A stretch of DNA of 64,000 bases from Plectrocnemia conspersa (GCA_009617715.1 VTFK01000344.1:558001-622000); one strand, 5' to 3'; positions 21,641 through 33,288 are shown, numbered from the stretch's first letter. Notes: generated from the letters alone by a model not told the origin. Made by a program: numbers and translations.

Positions 21641-24145
21641 AACCAATCCTCATCAATGAATCGATTTCTATATAATGTATTTTATGGATTCGCAAAAGAA
21701 AAAACGCAACGAAGCGCTGCAAACGAGTAACTAGTATTATTGTGAACAAGTATGTTCGCCAAAAATACATGATCCAATTTCCCCACGGACGAGTTAACTC
21801 GCATGATTTAGATTTACGATACTCGCTCACTGAAAAATGAAATTTACAATATGCATGATGATCCAATTCGAGTTTCCTATTATTATTCATTTATTTTATT
21901 TTATTAATTTATTTAGCTTAATAGCTAATCTTTACATCTAACAAATTTAGTAAACATATATAAAAATATATAAAAAATACATAACAGAAAGAAAAAAAAA
22001 ATATACAATAATAAAGTCTTAATATTGTAATTTATTTCTATATGTACGAAGGTGTTTTTTTATTCCATTTATGAAACTCAATCAGACAGCTGTTAACAAT
22101 GCCGCCAAGATAATGCGATTTAATGCTGTTGGATTTTTTTCCATACATTGCATTATTTATTTACATGCGAATGTACATTTTTCAGTTTTTACGTTATATT
22201 TTCACTAGTGAAGTCCAAATACATTTTCACTATTAGATATATATTTATATTATATTCTTTTTCATAATTTAATTTTTTTAAGATAACCTAAAATTTGTGT
22301 TTTTTTTTTAAAAAGTTCAGAAATTGAAGTTGTATCACCTTCATTTAGTCATTTTCCAGATGTTTTATTATTATTATATTGAGTTCTACCTAATTCAAGC
22401 GGACCAGATTATACGAACACATGTGAGAGGTATTAAGACGTTACTGATTATTGAAAAAAAAATTTTTTTTCTCGGAATTATGTAGTTTGACTTAACTTTT
22501 TTAAACAACGCACATGTTGTGCATAAATACACACATTGAAATGTTAATGTTGTATTTTGTAAAAAAATCAAATATTTTGATTAATAAAGTTTTTAAAATA
22601 AGGATATATATTTTTTATTTGTATTTCCACTTCCTATAGCTATTATAATTCGTAAAAAGTCCGAGTTTTTTTTTTTTTTTTTTTTTTTTGCGAAAAAGCT
22701 CAGTCATTGCAGATGCAAGTTTCATGTCGCAACTTAAAAACATTTCAATACAGTTTTTTCAATTATCACAAGAAGACCACAAAACTGTTTATCTAAATAT
22801 GTAACATATACAGCAGAAAAAATATCATTCTCCGTAGCTCTGGCGTCATTAAATTAGCACAGCGTTTAACCGCCATTTCTTTAATTGGGTATGGAGCTTA
22901 GAAATATGAATTTACTCGTCAAATAAAAAACGCCATTATTGAGTAAATGTAGTATAATAATATGCAAAGTCTGGACATATGTTGTGGATATGGTAACTAC
23001 CGTAATTTAAATCACATTTTCCACAAAAAACTAAAAAATTTACTTTATATCTCGGATAAGTTCGTTATGACAAAATCAAAACAGCAGCCATTGTATAAAA
23101 AAAAATCGAAAACGTTTGCGACCAGTGCTATTAGTATTTTTCATTACTCAATAGTAACTAAAATACATTTTTAAAAAAAAAAACTTTGAAATTACACGGT
23201 GTTATTCTAAGACAGGCGTTGAGATGCACGGGTTAAAATAAAGATGACACATGAAGCGTCCAATTTGTTTTAAATTTTAATAATAATATTCATTAAATCT
23301 TAAAGAATAACATAGGTTAATAAATATTCTATGTAAGATGGGTATCGATGGCTTAAAGTGTAAAATTGACAACTTTACAAGAGAAATAAAACAACTAAAT
23401 AGATAACTTGAAAATAGGAAAATAAAATAATATCTCAAGTTTTTAGCGTTTAATTAGAGATTTATGAGATAGTATTTTTTTTAAATGTGTATTACGATGA
23501 TTTTTCATTTGTCATTTAAGCCATCGATATGGAAATTTAAAACGTAAAAAACGCGAATTCTTTGGTCTTTAACCCTATTAGTGCCATGGGCCGATTTAAT
23601 CGGTCAAAGTATGTAAGCTTGATTCCACTGATAAAATTGTTTATTTTTCGTTAAAGCTGCGTTCAACTTAATAAGACATGGTTATGAGTCATATTAATCG
23701 TATATTAGCTAAAAAATAATTTTCAGATTTAGCGTACGTTTTCACTTGATTTATATTGCTGAAAATATTTAAATAAGATTTATTGAAATATCAAGGTGTT
23801 TTAAGTGACCATCATTTCTTATTATTTAAATCGAATTATTATTTAATAGCGACGCTATTATACACTCATTCTCGTAGATAGGAGTAGATTACACGCGTCA
23901 CTAAACTCGAAATATCTTGAATAAACAAAGACTCACTTATGAATGGTCACCACGTGTGATAAGGGCAACTTTTGACTAGTCATGGAGAAAGTTATTGTTT
24001 CTTCTCGAAAATTATTTATCGTAAAAATTTCAAAATTATGACTTTTCATTTTAACACTACTATAAAGATTTACAGACAGTATTTTTTACGACTTTTTTAT
24101 ATTTGAACAACGAAAATCTGGTCACTATATACCTATTTTTAATGA
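21641..24145. other. Long AT-rich stretch, no gene seen
   Basis: Contains a Family B-like scrap near 22185-22260 (TATATTTTCACTAGTGAAGT), a 24-base T run at 22666-22689, and AT-biased short frames only. The T run next to AT-rich DNA could be a retroelement tail, but no element body was recognised. Confidence 0.45.
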
Positions 24146-24149
24146 TAAT

Positions 24150-24480
24150 TTATACCAGTAAACCTAGTGTCCTCATAAAATAATTTATACGAATAGTTTA
24201 CAACCGCTGCAATTTTGTAGACAAATAGCGGTTTTAATCCGCTTAATTTACAGCCCCATTCAGAGCATGTAGTTAAAAAGTAACACTCAAACAATACTTT
24301 AATGACCGAACATAGAAACATTTCGTTTCGATGATCAACAAATGCAAGGATCAATGACTTAACAATGATTGTATTATATGTCAATGTTTGCTATAAATCA
24401 TACGATATTGTAATATTTTCTAAATACAAAGGGAAAATAACACTTTACGGAAAGTAACTGCAGAGTTTTTTTTAATCATT
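24150..24480 (+). repeat. Family C dispersed repeat
   Basis: Ordered motifs shared with 35810-36260: CCCCATTCAGAGCATGTAGT, TTAAAAAG, AACACTC, TTTAATGACCGAACATAGAA, CAAGGATCAATGACTTAA, AATGATTGTATTATATG, AAATCATACGATA, and AAATACAAAGGGAAAATAAC. It appears inverted near 48.34-48.60 kb. The minus frame at 24139-24384 is a by-product. Confidence 0.65.
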
Positions 24481-24565
24481 AACTATAATATAATTGACGT
24501 GCATAAAAATGATTGGATATATTTTTTATATATTTAAATTTGTCGAGAAATTGAAATAAGAAACA

Positions 24566-24600
24566 CTAATCATGACTATGCATCGAATAGTCATGATTAG
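24566..24600. repeat. Perfect 14-bp inverted repeat
   Basis: CTAATCATGACTAT and ATAGTCATGATTAG are exact reverse complements separated by seven bases. It could form a stable hairpin or be a paired binding site. The flanks are AT-rich with no gene. Confidence 0.7.
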
Positions 24601-24619
24601 AAAACATCAAGAAATTGTA

Positions 24620-25225
24620 AACATTAGATAAGATTAACAAATGTTATGTTTAATTTGACACAATGCGTCACCTTTATATAGCAATATCTTTCACGAACAA
24701 AAAAACAGGGCCCGATGAATTTCGCGTGAATAAAATCAGGTAGCAAAATGCCCCAAGTTTGACCATTCGGATATTTTAAAAACATTTTTTGTATAAAATG
24801 CGTTTTATTACGTTCTATCAATCCACTTAAAAAAGGGGTTAATATTCTAGAATAAGCTGTAGTCGAATTTGCCTTTAATATTTTCAGTTTGGTGTATCAC
24901 AAATGTCACAATATTAACTCGTATGTGTCGAATATACATTAAGAGATAAGTGTCTTCAGATTATAAGTAAAACCAGATAAAAAATATAATTACACTAGAC
25001 GGAATAGAGACACAATTTGATAAAAATGTATTTCAGACGATCCGTCAAGGGATAGGGCATTGGGAATAAAAAATTACCTACCGCATAATAAATCGCGCAA
25101 ATGACAATTAAATTACAACAATTAACGAGAGGCTCAATGCGGAAATTTAGCGACCTGTTGAACTTTTTTTCGAGTGATGTGGGTAAGTGATACTCGCAAC
25201 AAGGTCTGTAAACTCCTTCGGTCGA
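24620..25225. other. No gene seen
   Basis: Only a 65-codon AT-biased minus frame (24624-24821). GC begins to rise after about 25130. Confidence 0.35.
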
Positions 25226-25228
25226 GTA

Positions 25229-25255
<27 letters not shown>
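25229..25255 (+). repeat. TG dinucleotide microsatellite
   Basis: An uninterrupted TG tract of 27 bases. Confidence 0.95.
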
Positions 25256-25260
<5 letters not shown>

Positions 25261-25319
25261 CTCCATTTATGATTTGCGGCGACCCGGTTAAAGTAGAAAC
25301 TCACTCGTTGGCTTTGTAA

Positions 25320-26130
25320 CAATAACGCGAGCGGAGAGAGGAGAGAGGAGCGAGAGAGAACGAGAGAAAGAGAGGCGATAAGAATGAGATTTTTTGTCGA
25401 TCAGCTGATCGGCGCGCGTCAGCTGTCATTATTGTCGCACGGTGTACGATGTACGGTGCGCGCTGTCATTATTGTCGTTGCAAATGTAAAACGTTCATAT
25501 TTACCTCGCTAGCGCCATTCTAACATTGGGTAATCCGGAGTAGCCCGCTTTTAGAATATCCACGGTTGACGATTGTAACACACGACTCGGTCGAAAAATT
25601 GATCGGCGGCAACTCGACTGTCGCGTCTCGCGAGTCGAGCTGGTTCACTTTGTCGGTTGCGCTTTTCGAAAAAGCGCAGTGTGTATAATAGCTATCACAC
25701 AAGATTGATTATAAAATTTCAGCGTAGAAATCTTTCGTCGAATGTAGCACTTATTATTATTGTTGAACTTTAGAAACAATAAATGCCACTGATGGTTGGG
25801 TCACTGTTGTTGCTCTTGTTGTTGTTGTCGTAAAATAATAGCGAAATCGGATCCGGCACAACTGTCGAACATGTCAGATAGAATTTATCGTATGAATGAA
25901 ATGTGTCGTGTTAACCGCGGCGTTGGATGGTGAGACGCGACCGCACCGCGCGGAGAGGAGACGGCGACTGAGGCCGGCGCCGGGGGCGAACCGCCGCGCG
26001 CGGACCGGTGCGGAGAGGGGGTCGCGAGCGAGGGCAGCGCCCCGGAGCGGCGGGGCGGCGCGAACCCGTGCCCGAGTTAACCCTTCGCCGCAGCCGAAAA
26101 CAAAGGACGTTTCGACGATCGATCTATCCT
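25320..26130. promoter_or_regulatory. GC-rich island 9 with GAGA tract and CpG-dense core, promoter candidate
   Basis: It begins with a purine tract (GAGAGAGGAGAGAGGAGCGAG), followed by palindromic GATCAGCTGATC and CAGCTG sites, then two copies of GCTGTCATTATTGTCG about 40 bases apart. It ends in an extremely CpG-dense core at 25920-26090. GAGA tracts, E-box-like CAGCTG pairs and CpG density are typical of insect promoters. The 99-codon plus frame at 25896-26195 is Arg/Ala-rich, as expected from CG-rich non-coding DNA, although its ATG at 25896 makes a short N-terminal coding exon possible. The direction of transcription cannot be fixed. Confidence 0.4.
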
Positions 26131-26223
26131 CTCCTCCTATTACCTATATCTACTGCGCTCCTCTCGTTTCGCATCATTGCTTTCTACAAAATTAAAAAAG
26201 CTTTTTCAAATCGGCGATAAAAA

Positions 26224-26290
26224 TATACGGTCGATTCTGCGTAATCGGGACACATTTTGTCCCAAATAAGCGGCTGGTTGGCTTAAAAAA
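26224..26290 (+). mobile_element. Terminus of an unidentified Tc1/mariner- or Tigger-like element
   Basis: TACGGTCGATTCTGCGTAAT followed by CGGGACAC and AATAAGCGGCTGG has the look of the inverted-repeat end of elements that begin TACAGTCGATTCTGC. A matching right end was not found, so this is a partial copy. Confidence 0.4.
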
Positions 26291-26436
26291 AATATTCAAT
26301 TGCAAATAAATATGAAAAATTATAACAGTCATGAAAATAATCTACACCCCCAATAACACTATTTGGGTGCCCGTTACTTTACCACCGTTGTGTGAGCGAG
26401 CCAAAGGGAGGATATCTCACTACACGCGTCTGATTC

Positions 26437-26474
26437 GTACGTACGTATTGCAGAAAATTGCAATACGTACGTAC
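26437..26474. repeat. Perfect 16-bp inverted repeat
   Basis: GTACGTACGTATTGCA and TGCAATACGTACGTAC are exact reverse complements around a six-base spacer (GAAAAT). The tip is itself an alternating GTAC repeat, so slippage could have built it. Confidence 0.8.
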
Positions 26475-26574
26475 AAACCAACACAAATAGCACGTACTGA
26501 AATACATTTAAACTATAACAAAAATATTTTTGCAAGAATTAATCAATTGTAATTTTTCAGCTTTCTCCGGGGGG

Positions 26575-26645
26575 AGGGGAAGTTGTCCAGTCAGTGGTTG
26601 TTTTTTTAATATTTCCATTTCATTAAATGACATGCATTTTTCAGT
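26575..26645 (+). repeat. Repeat G, copy 2
   Basis: Shares GTCAGTGGTTGTTTTTTTAA, ATTTCCATTTCATTAAATG and CATGCATTTTTCAG with 9990-10065. Confidence 0.6.
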
Positions 26646-26649
26646 TGAT

Positions 26650-27190
26650 CACAGGAATATTATTACGCGGATTATTGCTCGTACAAACGTTAGTCACAAG
26701 ACAACTTTTCACAACGAAAAACGATCACAAATTGATCGCAAAAAAGACAAAGTAAAGACAAAATCAATCGATTTAAATAAGAAATTAATAAATATTCATA
26801 CACTATTTTTAAAAAAATTATATTATTTCCTCAATAATATACATAGTGTTATTTAATTTTAATATTAACAGGTCACAAAGTGAAATAAAAAATCAATTTA
26901 TTGAAATAAGATATTAATATTTATATATTCAAACACTACTTTTTAAATAATTTTATCCGCTTTTACAATAAAAATATCCAGGTTAAATAATAACGTGGCA
27001 ATTAGGTGATTTTGATTTAAAAATATGGATAATTTTAATTATGATAACGTTATAAAAGCTGCTAATTTGTTTAACTAAATATATCAACGAACGTTGACAG
27101 ATAAAGCAAAAAAATGCAAACCAATATTCCTGAAACAAGTTGCCATGTGAGCATTTCTCTGATCAAATACAAAATACTAAATCCTTGATT
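26650..27190. other. AT-rich stretch, no gene seen
   Basis: No feature supported. The 108-codon frame crossing from 26530 is Ile/Asn/Lys-rich and runs through repeat G. Confidence 0.4.
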
Positions 27191-27425
27191 AGAATCCACG
27201 TTAAAAGCAATAAAATCTTGCCATCGCCGTTGCAGTGGAAACGCTCGTTTATCTAACGTTTATATTTATAATAAGTGAGAATCGAATAAAGCACGTCTAT
27301 ACCGAATTTTGACAAATAGGGGTCCGCAAAAAACAATTATCACTTCTCAGAAGTCAAAAATACACGTCAAAAGCAATAAAACGTGCCATCGCCGTCCCTC
27401 GTTTATCTAGCAATACTCCCATATC
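27190..27425 (+). repeat. Family A, two tandem units
   Basis: The core (ATCCACGTTAAAAGCAATAA and ACACGTCAAAAGCAATAAAA) occurs twice, with its start points about 166 bases apart. GCCGTTGCAGTGGAAACGC, ATAATAAGTGAGAATCGAAT, ACGTCTATACCGAATTTTGA and CACTTCTCAGAAGTC lie between them. This is the clearest evidence that Family A is built from repeated units. Confidence 0.75.
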
Positions 27426-27429
27426 ATAA

Positions 27430-27885
27430 GTTCGTTATCGATAAAGATTGCTATCATACATAGTGTAATATCAAGTTTGCATTTTGGACTTGACCAATGA
27501 AAGTTCTAAAACTATAATTAGTTTTAGAACGCTCATTAGCTTTGGGTTTGAGTAGCAAATGAACGTTTCGTAACTATTAAATTGAGTTTCACAGACACTT
27601 CAGAGCAGCATCAGTTAAATTATATTTTCTCTAGTAGAAATATATATCTACTAGTAAAAATATATTTAGACTTTACTAGTGAAAATATAACTTAACCTAT
27701 AACCGAAAAACACATATTCACTGTAATATTTCTACATCGTATGTAAATTTATATACATATTACTACATATGAAAAAGTTGAAATCATATAATTTTACCGG
27801 CACCTGCCAGATAAATTATATTTTCACTAGTAAAAATATATATTTACCGGTGAAATACGATTTCACTGAAATGACATATTTTAAA
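27430..27885 (+). repeat. Family A/B linker and Family B repeat, copy 2
   Basis: The linker (GATTGCTATCATACATAGTG) is followed by the same ordered motifs as at 20340-20680, with extra tandem TTTTCACTAGTGAAAATATA-type modules near 27640-27690. The 70-codon frame at 27769-27981 falls in the repeat and is not taken as a gene. Confidence 0.7.
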
Positions 27886-28174
27886 AATAGGTTAAAAACT
27901 GTATTTTTTTCTTTAAGGGATAACCCGAGAATTTCTGGTTTAGAATCAGATTTTTTTTGTTACCAATTATTGATAGATTGAATTAGACGATATAATTAAA
28001 TACCGGTATTTACTGTTTTCTCTCTCAGTAAGGTTAGACCGACGAGCGAGTTTGACAATTACCCTACCACATGTTTTTATTTTTATATACGTTGGCACAT
28101 AGTGCGTGCGACAAGCTAATCACCAGTCCATCCAAAAAAAAGGTTCTAGAACCAATAAATAAAATTAAAAAAAA

Positions 28175-28225
28175 TCAGCGATGGTCAGAACAGTGAACAC
28201 CCCATGAATAAATCAATGCAACGAA
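28175..28225 (+). repeat. Repeat H, copy 2
   Basis: GATGGTCAGAACAGTGAACA, CCCCATGAATAA, then TGCAACGAATC matches 14880-14925 in order. It lies about 270 bases before a Tc1 transposase scrap and may be part of that element. Confidence 0.55.
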
Positions 28226-28439
28226 TCTAATTAAAATAAGGATTATATAAATTGTCATCAAAATTACATATTAAAAATATATTTTTTAGAATTATCCAAA
28301 ACATAATTAGCAAATCCACTTAGCCATCGGGACGGGTATTTATCAAAAAAAGACCACTACCAACAGTATTAGTTAAATCTCACAAAAATAAAAAAAAATT
28401 GATCCTGTAAAATTGTTGGTGTTTTAGAACAGAAAATAT

Positions 28440-28735
28440 AAAGGCAGACTTTTGATTGAGCAAATGACCCCCAAACATGATTCTATTGTGTAAACGGAAT
28501 AAGGAGTATTAAACACATTTATTCGCCAGATTTAAATCCAATTGAGCTTTTGTGGAATAAGCTTGATCGGAAAATCCGCCAGCACTCTCTAAACTTCCAA
28601 AAAGGCCCTGTGGGAATACCTTCAGGGCGAATGGGGTCAACATATCAACCGATACTTTGAACAATTTAATTAATAAAATACCAAGAATAGTCAGAGCTGT
28701 TTTACCCAACAATAGACAAGTTTTAATGAAAATAC
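28440..28735 (+). pseudogene. Tc1-like transposase C-terminal fragment
   Basis: NDPQT followed after a gap by YSPDLNPIELLWNKLDRKIR and QHS is the classic C-terminal part of Tc1 transposases: NDPKHTS carries the second catalytic Asp, and PDLNPIE carries the third acid (Glu). After a frameshift come a region of the LWEYLQGEWG type and LINKIPRIVRAVLPNNR. The Lys-His of NDPKHTS is altered, a stop follows NDPQT, and the N-terminal two thirds are absent. Dead fragment. Whether it belongs with the N-terminal scrap at 12.0 kb or the one at 46.7 kb cannot be judged. Confidence 0.85.
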
Positions 28736-28739
28736 TATT

Positions 28740-30295
28740 ATATATAATATTATTTTTATGAAATGCTATTTAAATTTATTAGATGTATTTTTTTTATTTA
28801 TCTAATACATATTATTAATATTAAGATTATAATCGAAAAATATTATAGTTTTGTCTTTTGTATGTATGTATATATTGAATTATTTATTTAATTACCATTA
28901 GTTTAAAATTATAAACACGGTTAGAGACTTTTATATTTATAATTTAAAAAGCTAGTCCCAGTTGCATCGTGGCATATAGTACTAATATTGAAGGCAGACA
29001 TATAGTACTTTCTGTATTTAACGCCGGGGAACGCATATATGCGTTGTTTATTGTTCGGAACTTTACATGCTTAAAAATACGACGAAAAATAATTTAGTTT
29101 TAACTTAATATATTTGTTTACTGCAGAAACATATTGTAGGAAATTAAAAGTATACACAGGAAATTAACCATGAAACATGCGATGATGATCAACAAATTTG
29201 GAGCAATATTGATGATATGTGACATCATCATAACTTCACTAATTTTTTTTCCATAATAAGTAATTATGAATGAAAATTTTTCCTCATCTCCCAAATTACC
29301 TTAGATTAAACCTTTAAATTTATTTCTTCAAAATATAAAAATCAATAACCACTGTAAAAGTATAAAACACAACAATTCATTGTTAAATCGTTGGCAAAAA
29401 AATATTTCTATAAATAGAGCATTCTTTGACTTTAAAAACAAAAACCCACACAAAAAAATCGACCACATATGAAACAACATAACACACGGATAAAAAGGAA
29501 CAGTAAATAAAAGAGAAACTTACTATTACTTAATATCTTTTATTTCTTTCTTCAAAGTTTAAATTACAGAGTTAGCCTAAATTGATATGTATATTATAAA
29601 CTCAATTATTTACCATGTTTTTGCAATGGAAAATGTAAAAAATATTTGTATTTTACATCATTCAGTTTCATTTGAGTCAACCTGTATTTCGAGATTTATA
29701 TTTTATCAAGTATGAATCAGTTTAACCGCTTAAACCTTGGAGGGTAAATTTTACGATAAATTAAATGACATGATTTAAAGATTTGAAAATTGCAGTAGTA
29801 TTAAAAGATTTTATGCTGTAATGTGAATCGAATACTATAACGAATAAGTTAAATAGTAAAGTAAATTTATTAATAGCACACACACAATATAAAAACAGTT
29901 AACATGCTTCACTTTTTAGAAGATTTCTATACCTCTCAAACATTTTTTTTTAAATAAAAAGAAAACAAATAAATTTGCAAGGAAAAGTAATTTGTGTCAA
30001 TTTATTGACAGCAATCATTAGTAGATTTTTTTGAGTAAAATAAATTTAATTAAAAAAAAGTTAGTTAGTCCAAAAGGTATGAAAATTCGTCAATTAATTA
30101 AATTATAATTATTTTTTACTCCTCCAAGTGTTCAATAAATCATATATTATATTAAACACGTGCAAAAGCGAATAGTCATATTTTTTATTAATTAAATCTG
30201 ATTGTAACATTTATGTAACAATTTAAAATATATATAATATTCATTATAGATTATAAATACATTAATTAAATTTAAATTTAATTAACATCGAGTAG
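28740..30295. other. Long AT-rich stretch, no gene seen
   Basis: Very AT-rich, with no ORF above about 60 codons on either strand and no repeat recognised. Confidence 0.5.
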
Positions 30296-30299
30296 TTAT

Positions 30300-30960
30300 T
30301 AACAAGCGCGAAAATATCACAGTAATCAAACGCGGGTAAGTGTTCGTGTGCCGGATTGATCGCGCTATTAATCACAATTTGACCATTAACACAGCGTTAA
30401 ACTATATTTATACAAGTCATAAAGTCGATTAAGCCGCTTTAAATGAAATATCACAACAGCAAAAAAATCAAATCGAATAAAGTTCGCAAAAGCTCAATAT
30501 ATATGCTATTAGAACGACGTCGGTTAAATGTAACGGTCGGAAAATAATTAACGAGTATGTATTATATAAACAATATGTCATTCGGCGACCTTCGCTGCTG
30601 ATAAAAAAACCGCTGAAAAACTTGTGCAAACTGAAACGATGCGATGAGCTAGTGTGCCGATTTGCATCGTGCAATCAAACACGAGTGTGACATTGAGTCG
30701 TTTGTTTTAACTGCATTTTTGTACCAAATTCGCGATCTGGAGACCGTCGCTTGGCGATTCCTGGCGCATCAGGTTTCCCCACTCGCTTTTGTGGTCGAGG
30801 TCCGCGCAGCAGAAGACACATACCTGGCTTTTGAGCAAAAGGAGCAAACGGATATGGAGGGATACGTGTGTAGGGAGGATTTCAGGGACCGAGGGTGCAC
30901 TGACCAGGTGCGATGTTATACGAACGAAACGACCTCCGTTTCGTTCGTATAGCAGACTTG
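30300..30960. other. GC-richer island 10 with short plus frame
   Basis: A plus frame at 30662-30952 (YQIRDLETVAWRFLAHQVSP, then FVVEVRAAED, then MEGYVCREDFRDRGCTDQVR) is fairly protein-like, but it opens with TTG and its first ATG is at about 30857, leaving some 31 codons. A donor-like CCAG/GTGCGA sits near 30907, so an internal exon is possible. A second frame overlaps it. Not recognised. Confidence 0.25.
30917..30951. repeat. Perfect 15-bp inverted repeat
   Basis: TATACGAACGAAACG and CGTTTCGTTCGTATA are exact reverse complements around a five-base loop (ACCTC). The unusually GC-balanced stem would make a stable hairpin in RNA or a dimer-binding site in DNA. Confidence 0.8.
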
Positions 30961-31722
30961 ATACAAATGAATATTCTCTAGCTATCAGTATAATTCATAA
31001 ACTATTATATATAACAATTCAGATTAAACTTCATATTATTAAATATCTCTTAACATTTATATACATATTTATCTGTAAGGTAAAAGTTAAAAAAAATGCT
31101 TTCAAATGTCTCGGGGGGGATAGGAGTGAAGAATATGTTTATTGGTATAAAGTAATATTTTTCATTTATTTTTAACACATGTTATTCTAAGAACAAGTCA
31201 TGAAATGACATTTTTTATTAAAAAAAAACAACTTGGGATCCCTTAATATCTGCAAAAATATAGTTTTATTAGTCAAATTCTTGTGAGCATAATCATTGTT
31301 GTCAGAGTGAGACACTAAGCATGTATTATATTACAATTATTTTAACAATACATGTTATGTACCAAACATGAAATATGTCGATTCGACAAAATTGCCAAGA
31401 AATCCATGATCATGTGCAATCGTAAATAATCGACCTACTTCGACTTATTTTTTTCTTTAATAAATGATGTTAACGTATGGACGTGTCAACAAATGGTATG
31501 GTTAGAAATTCCAGGAATGCATTATACGGGGCAGTTTTTCGATAGCAGTATTATTTATATGTATTTCGCTCGTGTATAACGCTTGCTTTTCTGTTTACTT
31601 TTACGTCAAATAAAGAAATGCACTATGCGTTTTTTTACTCTGCAAACTAGTTTTTTTTTAAATTTCGCACATGTTTTTTTTTATTTTTTATTTACAATCT
31701 GTCTATACATAAACAATTAGTA
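30961..31722. other. AT-rich stretch, no gene seen
   Basis: No feature supported. Confidence 0.4.
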
Positions 31723-32821
31723 CAGGCGGCCCTCGACTTTCGGATGTTCGATTTTCGCACAATTCGCTATTTCGCACATTTAAAAAAAAACAATTTTAAA
31801 AAAAAAATATAAACACGAGTGAGAAACGGAAAAACTTGTGTTGATACGAACAAAAATAAATCAAGGACTCATAAACTTCACACAATTCAAGACAAAGATG
31901 GAAATTATTAGACGTTCTGATAGCGGTGAATCTTTTGCTTCAATCGGACGTTCGTATGATACAAACAGGTTCAATTTTGCAAAATAAAAATATAATTAAG
32001 AAATACGTTCAAAATTGTGGAAAATAAAGATATATTTCCGCAATCTTTAAAAATATGTTTCCAAAAAAACACAGCAAAAAAAAACTCGGATGAAATGGAA
32101 AATATTTGTCATCGTGGATCGATGACCAACATCAAAAAGATGTCCCTCTGAGTATTACAATTATTCAAGCAAAAGCTCTTAGTTTGCACAAAGATTGGAA
32201 GGATAGATTAAAAAAAGATTTTAACACGGTTTTTCAAGCAAGTAACGGTTGATTTTACAATTTTAAAATTAGGTATTCTTTTCATAATATTAAATTTACT
32301 GGAGAATCGGCTGATGCGGATAAAGATGCTGCAATAGAATTTATTTCCTAATTATCCAAAATGATAGAAGATGGAAAATATTTCTCTAGCCAAATATTTA
32401 ATGTAGATGAGACAGGTTTATTTTGAAAAACTCTTTAACAATGAAAAATATTAATGAAGTCTTCACGCACCTTGACAAATTTTTAAATATTATGGAAGAT
32501 TGTGATCCCAATGGAGAACGCATATCTCAAGTGCATAGGGTGATCAATAAAATCTTAGCATGTTATAAAATACTATATGAAGAAAAGAAAAATAATAGTG
32601 GAAAACAGTTAACTCTTGATAACTTTTCAAAGGAAACACCCGCAAATCCCACTTAAATGTGTCTCTTAAACGCCTCTTAAACATCTTATATTTACTTGAT
32701 AAATAAATATTAAAAAAAATACACACAATTTCAATTTTTATTACTTCCCTCGACTTTCGTACATTCAACATTCGCACACATTTTCAGGAACCAATTATGT
32801 GCGAAAGTCGAGGGCCGCCTG
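31723..32821 (+). mobile_element. Tigger/pogo-like DNA transposon, internally deleted, copy 2
   Basis: The left end is CAGGCGGCCCTCGACTTTCG and the right end is the complement of CAGGCGGCCCTCGACTTTCG, exact over 20 bases, with TA on each side. At 1099 bp it is longer than copy 1 because it keeps about 100 bases of 5' leader that copy 1 lost. Outside indels the two copies are close to identical, pointing to fairly recent activity of the family. Confidence 0.93.
31900..32656 (+). pseudogene. Decayed Tigger-like transposase (copy 2), DDE core deleted
   Basis: An ATG near 31900 starts MEIIRRSDSGESFASIGRSY. A deletion of about 11 bases after DTNR then throws the helix-turn-helix out of frame. The CENP-B-type domain follows (FQASNG, a stop, FYNFKIRYSFHNIKFTGESA), then QIFNVDETGLF near 32390-32420, then the same jump as in copy 1 to the C-terminal tail (NINEVFTHLDKFLNIMEDCD and SGKQLTLDNFSKETP), which stays open at 32423-32656. 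Only the first catalytic Asp survives. The tail ends in an LTLDxF motif as in human Tigger proteins. Confidence 0.87.
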
Positions 32822-33194
32822 TATTCTTTTCATTATGATATTGGCATGTAAAGAAAACATCCCATTGGATGCCTCTCCATATTTATTACTACAAAATTTA
32901 ATTTTTTTTTATAATACTAATTTATTCGTTTAAATTGTAAAATCAAACATGTACTTTATTATGTATGTTTCATATAGATACGTGGCTAGATGACAGAGGG
33001 AGTTTAAAAATTGAGATAAAAAGAAGAATTGGATTGGAACTCTTGGATTAAAAATATTCCGTACATAATATTAATATATAATATAACATGATTCCTTTAA
33101 ATATGTATAACATTCCTGTGATTTTCAGTATTCCGTTTTTTTTAACAATAAATATCAATTTATAATTTTGTGATTTTTAAATAAAAATATTCAT
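32822..33194. other. AT-rich stretch, no gene seen
   Basis: No feature supported. Confidence 0.4.
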
Positions 33195-33206
33195 GGGGGG
33201 GGGGGG
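33195..33206 (+). repeat. G homopolymer
   Basis: A run of 12 G, unusual in this AT-rich context. It sits at the inner edge of a possible hAT terminus. Confidence 0.95.
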
Positions 33207-33288
33207 TGTCAACGTATTCTTGAGTGCGGCCTTATGATGAATCAGATAAATTAATGCGGCCCAGAAATAGAAGGGTTCCCCATACCTG
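33207..33288 (-). mobile_element. Possible hAT-type terminus
   Basis: On the minus strand the block begins CAGGTATGGGGAACCC, then GGGCCGCATTAATTT, then AAGGCCGCACTC. This resembles the CAGGG..GGGAACC...GGGCCGC ends of some hAT elements. No opposite end or 8-bp target duplication was found, so the call is tentative. Confidence 0.3.

Noticed and set aside
25896..26195. 99-codon Arg/Ala-rich frame
   Set aside because: Its composition follows directly from the CpG-dense DNA, and a second frame is open over the same bases. Kept only as a remote possibility in the promoter entry.
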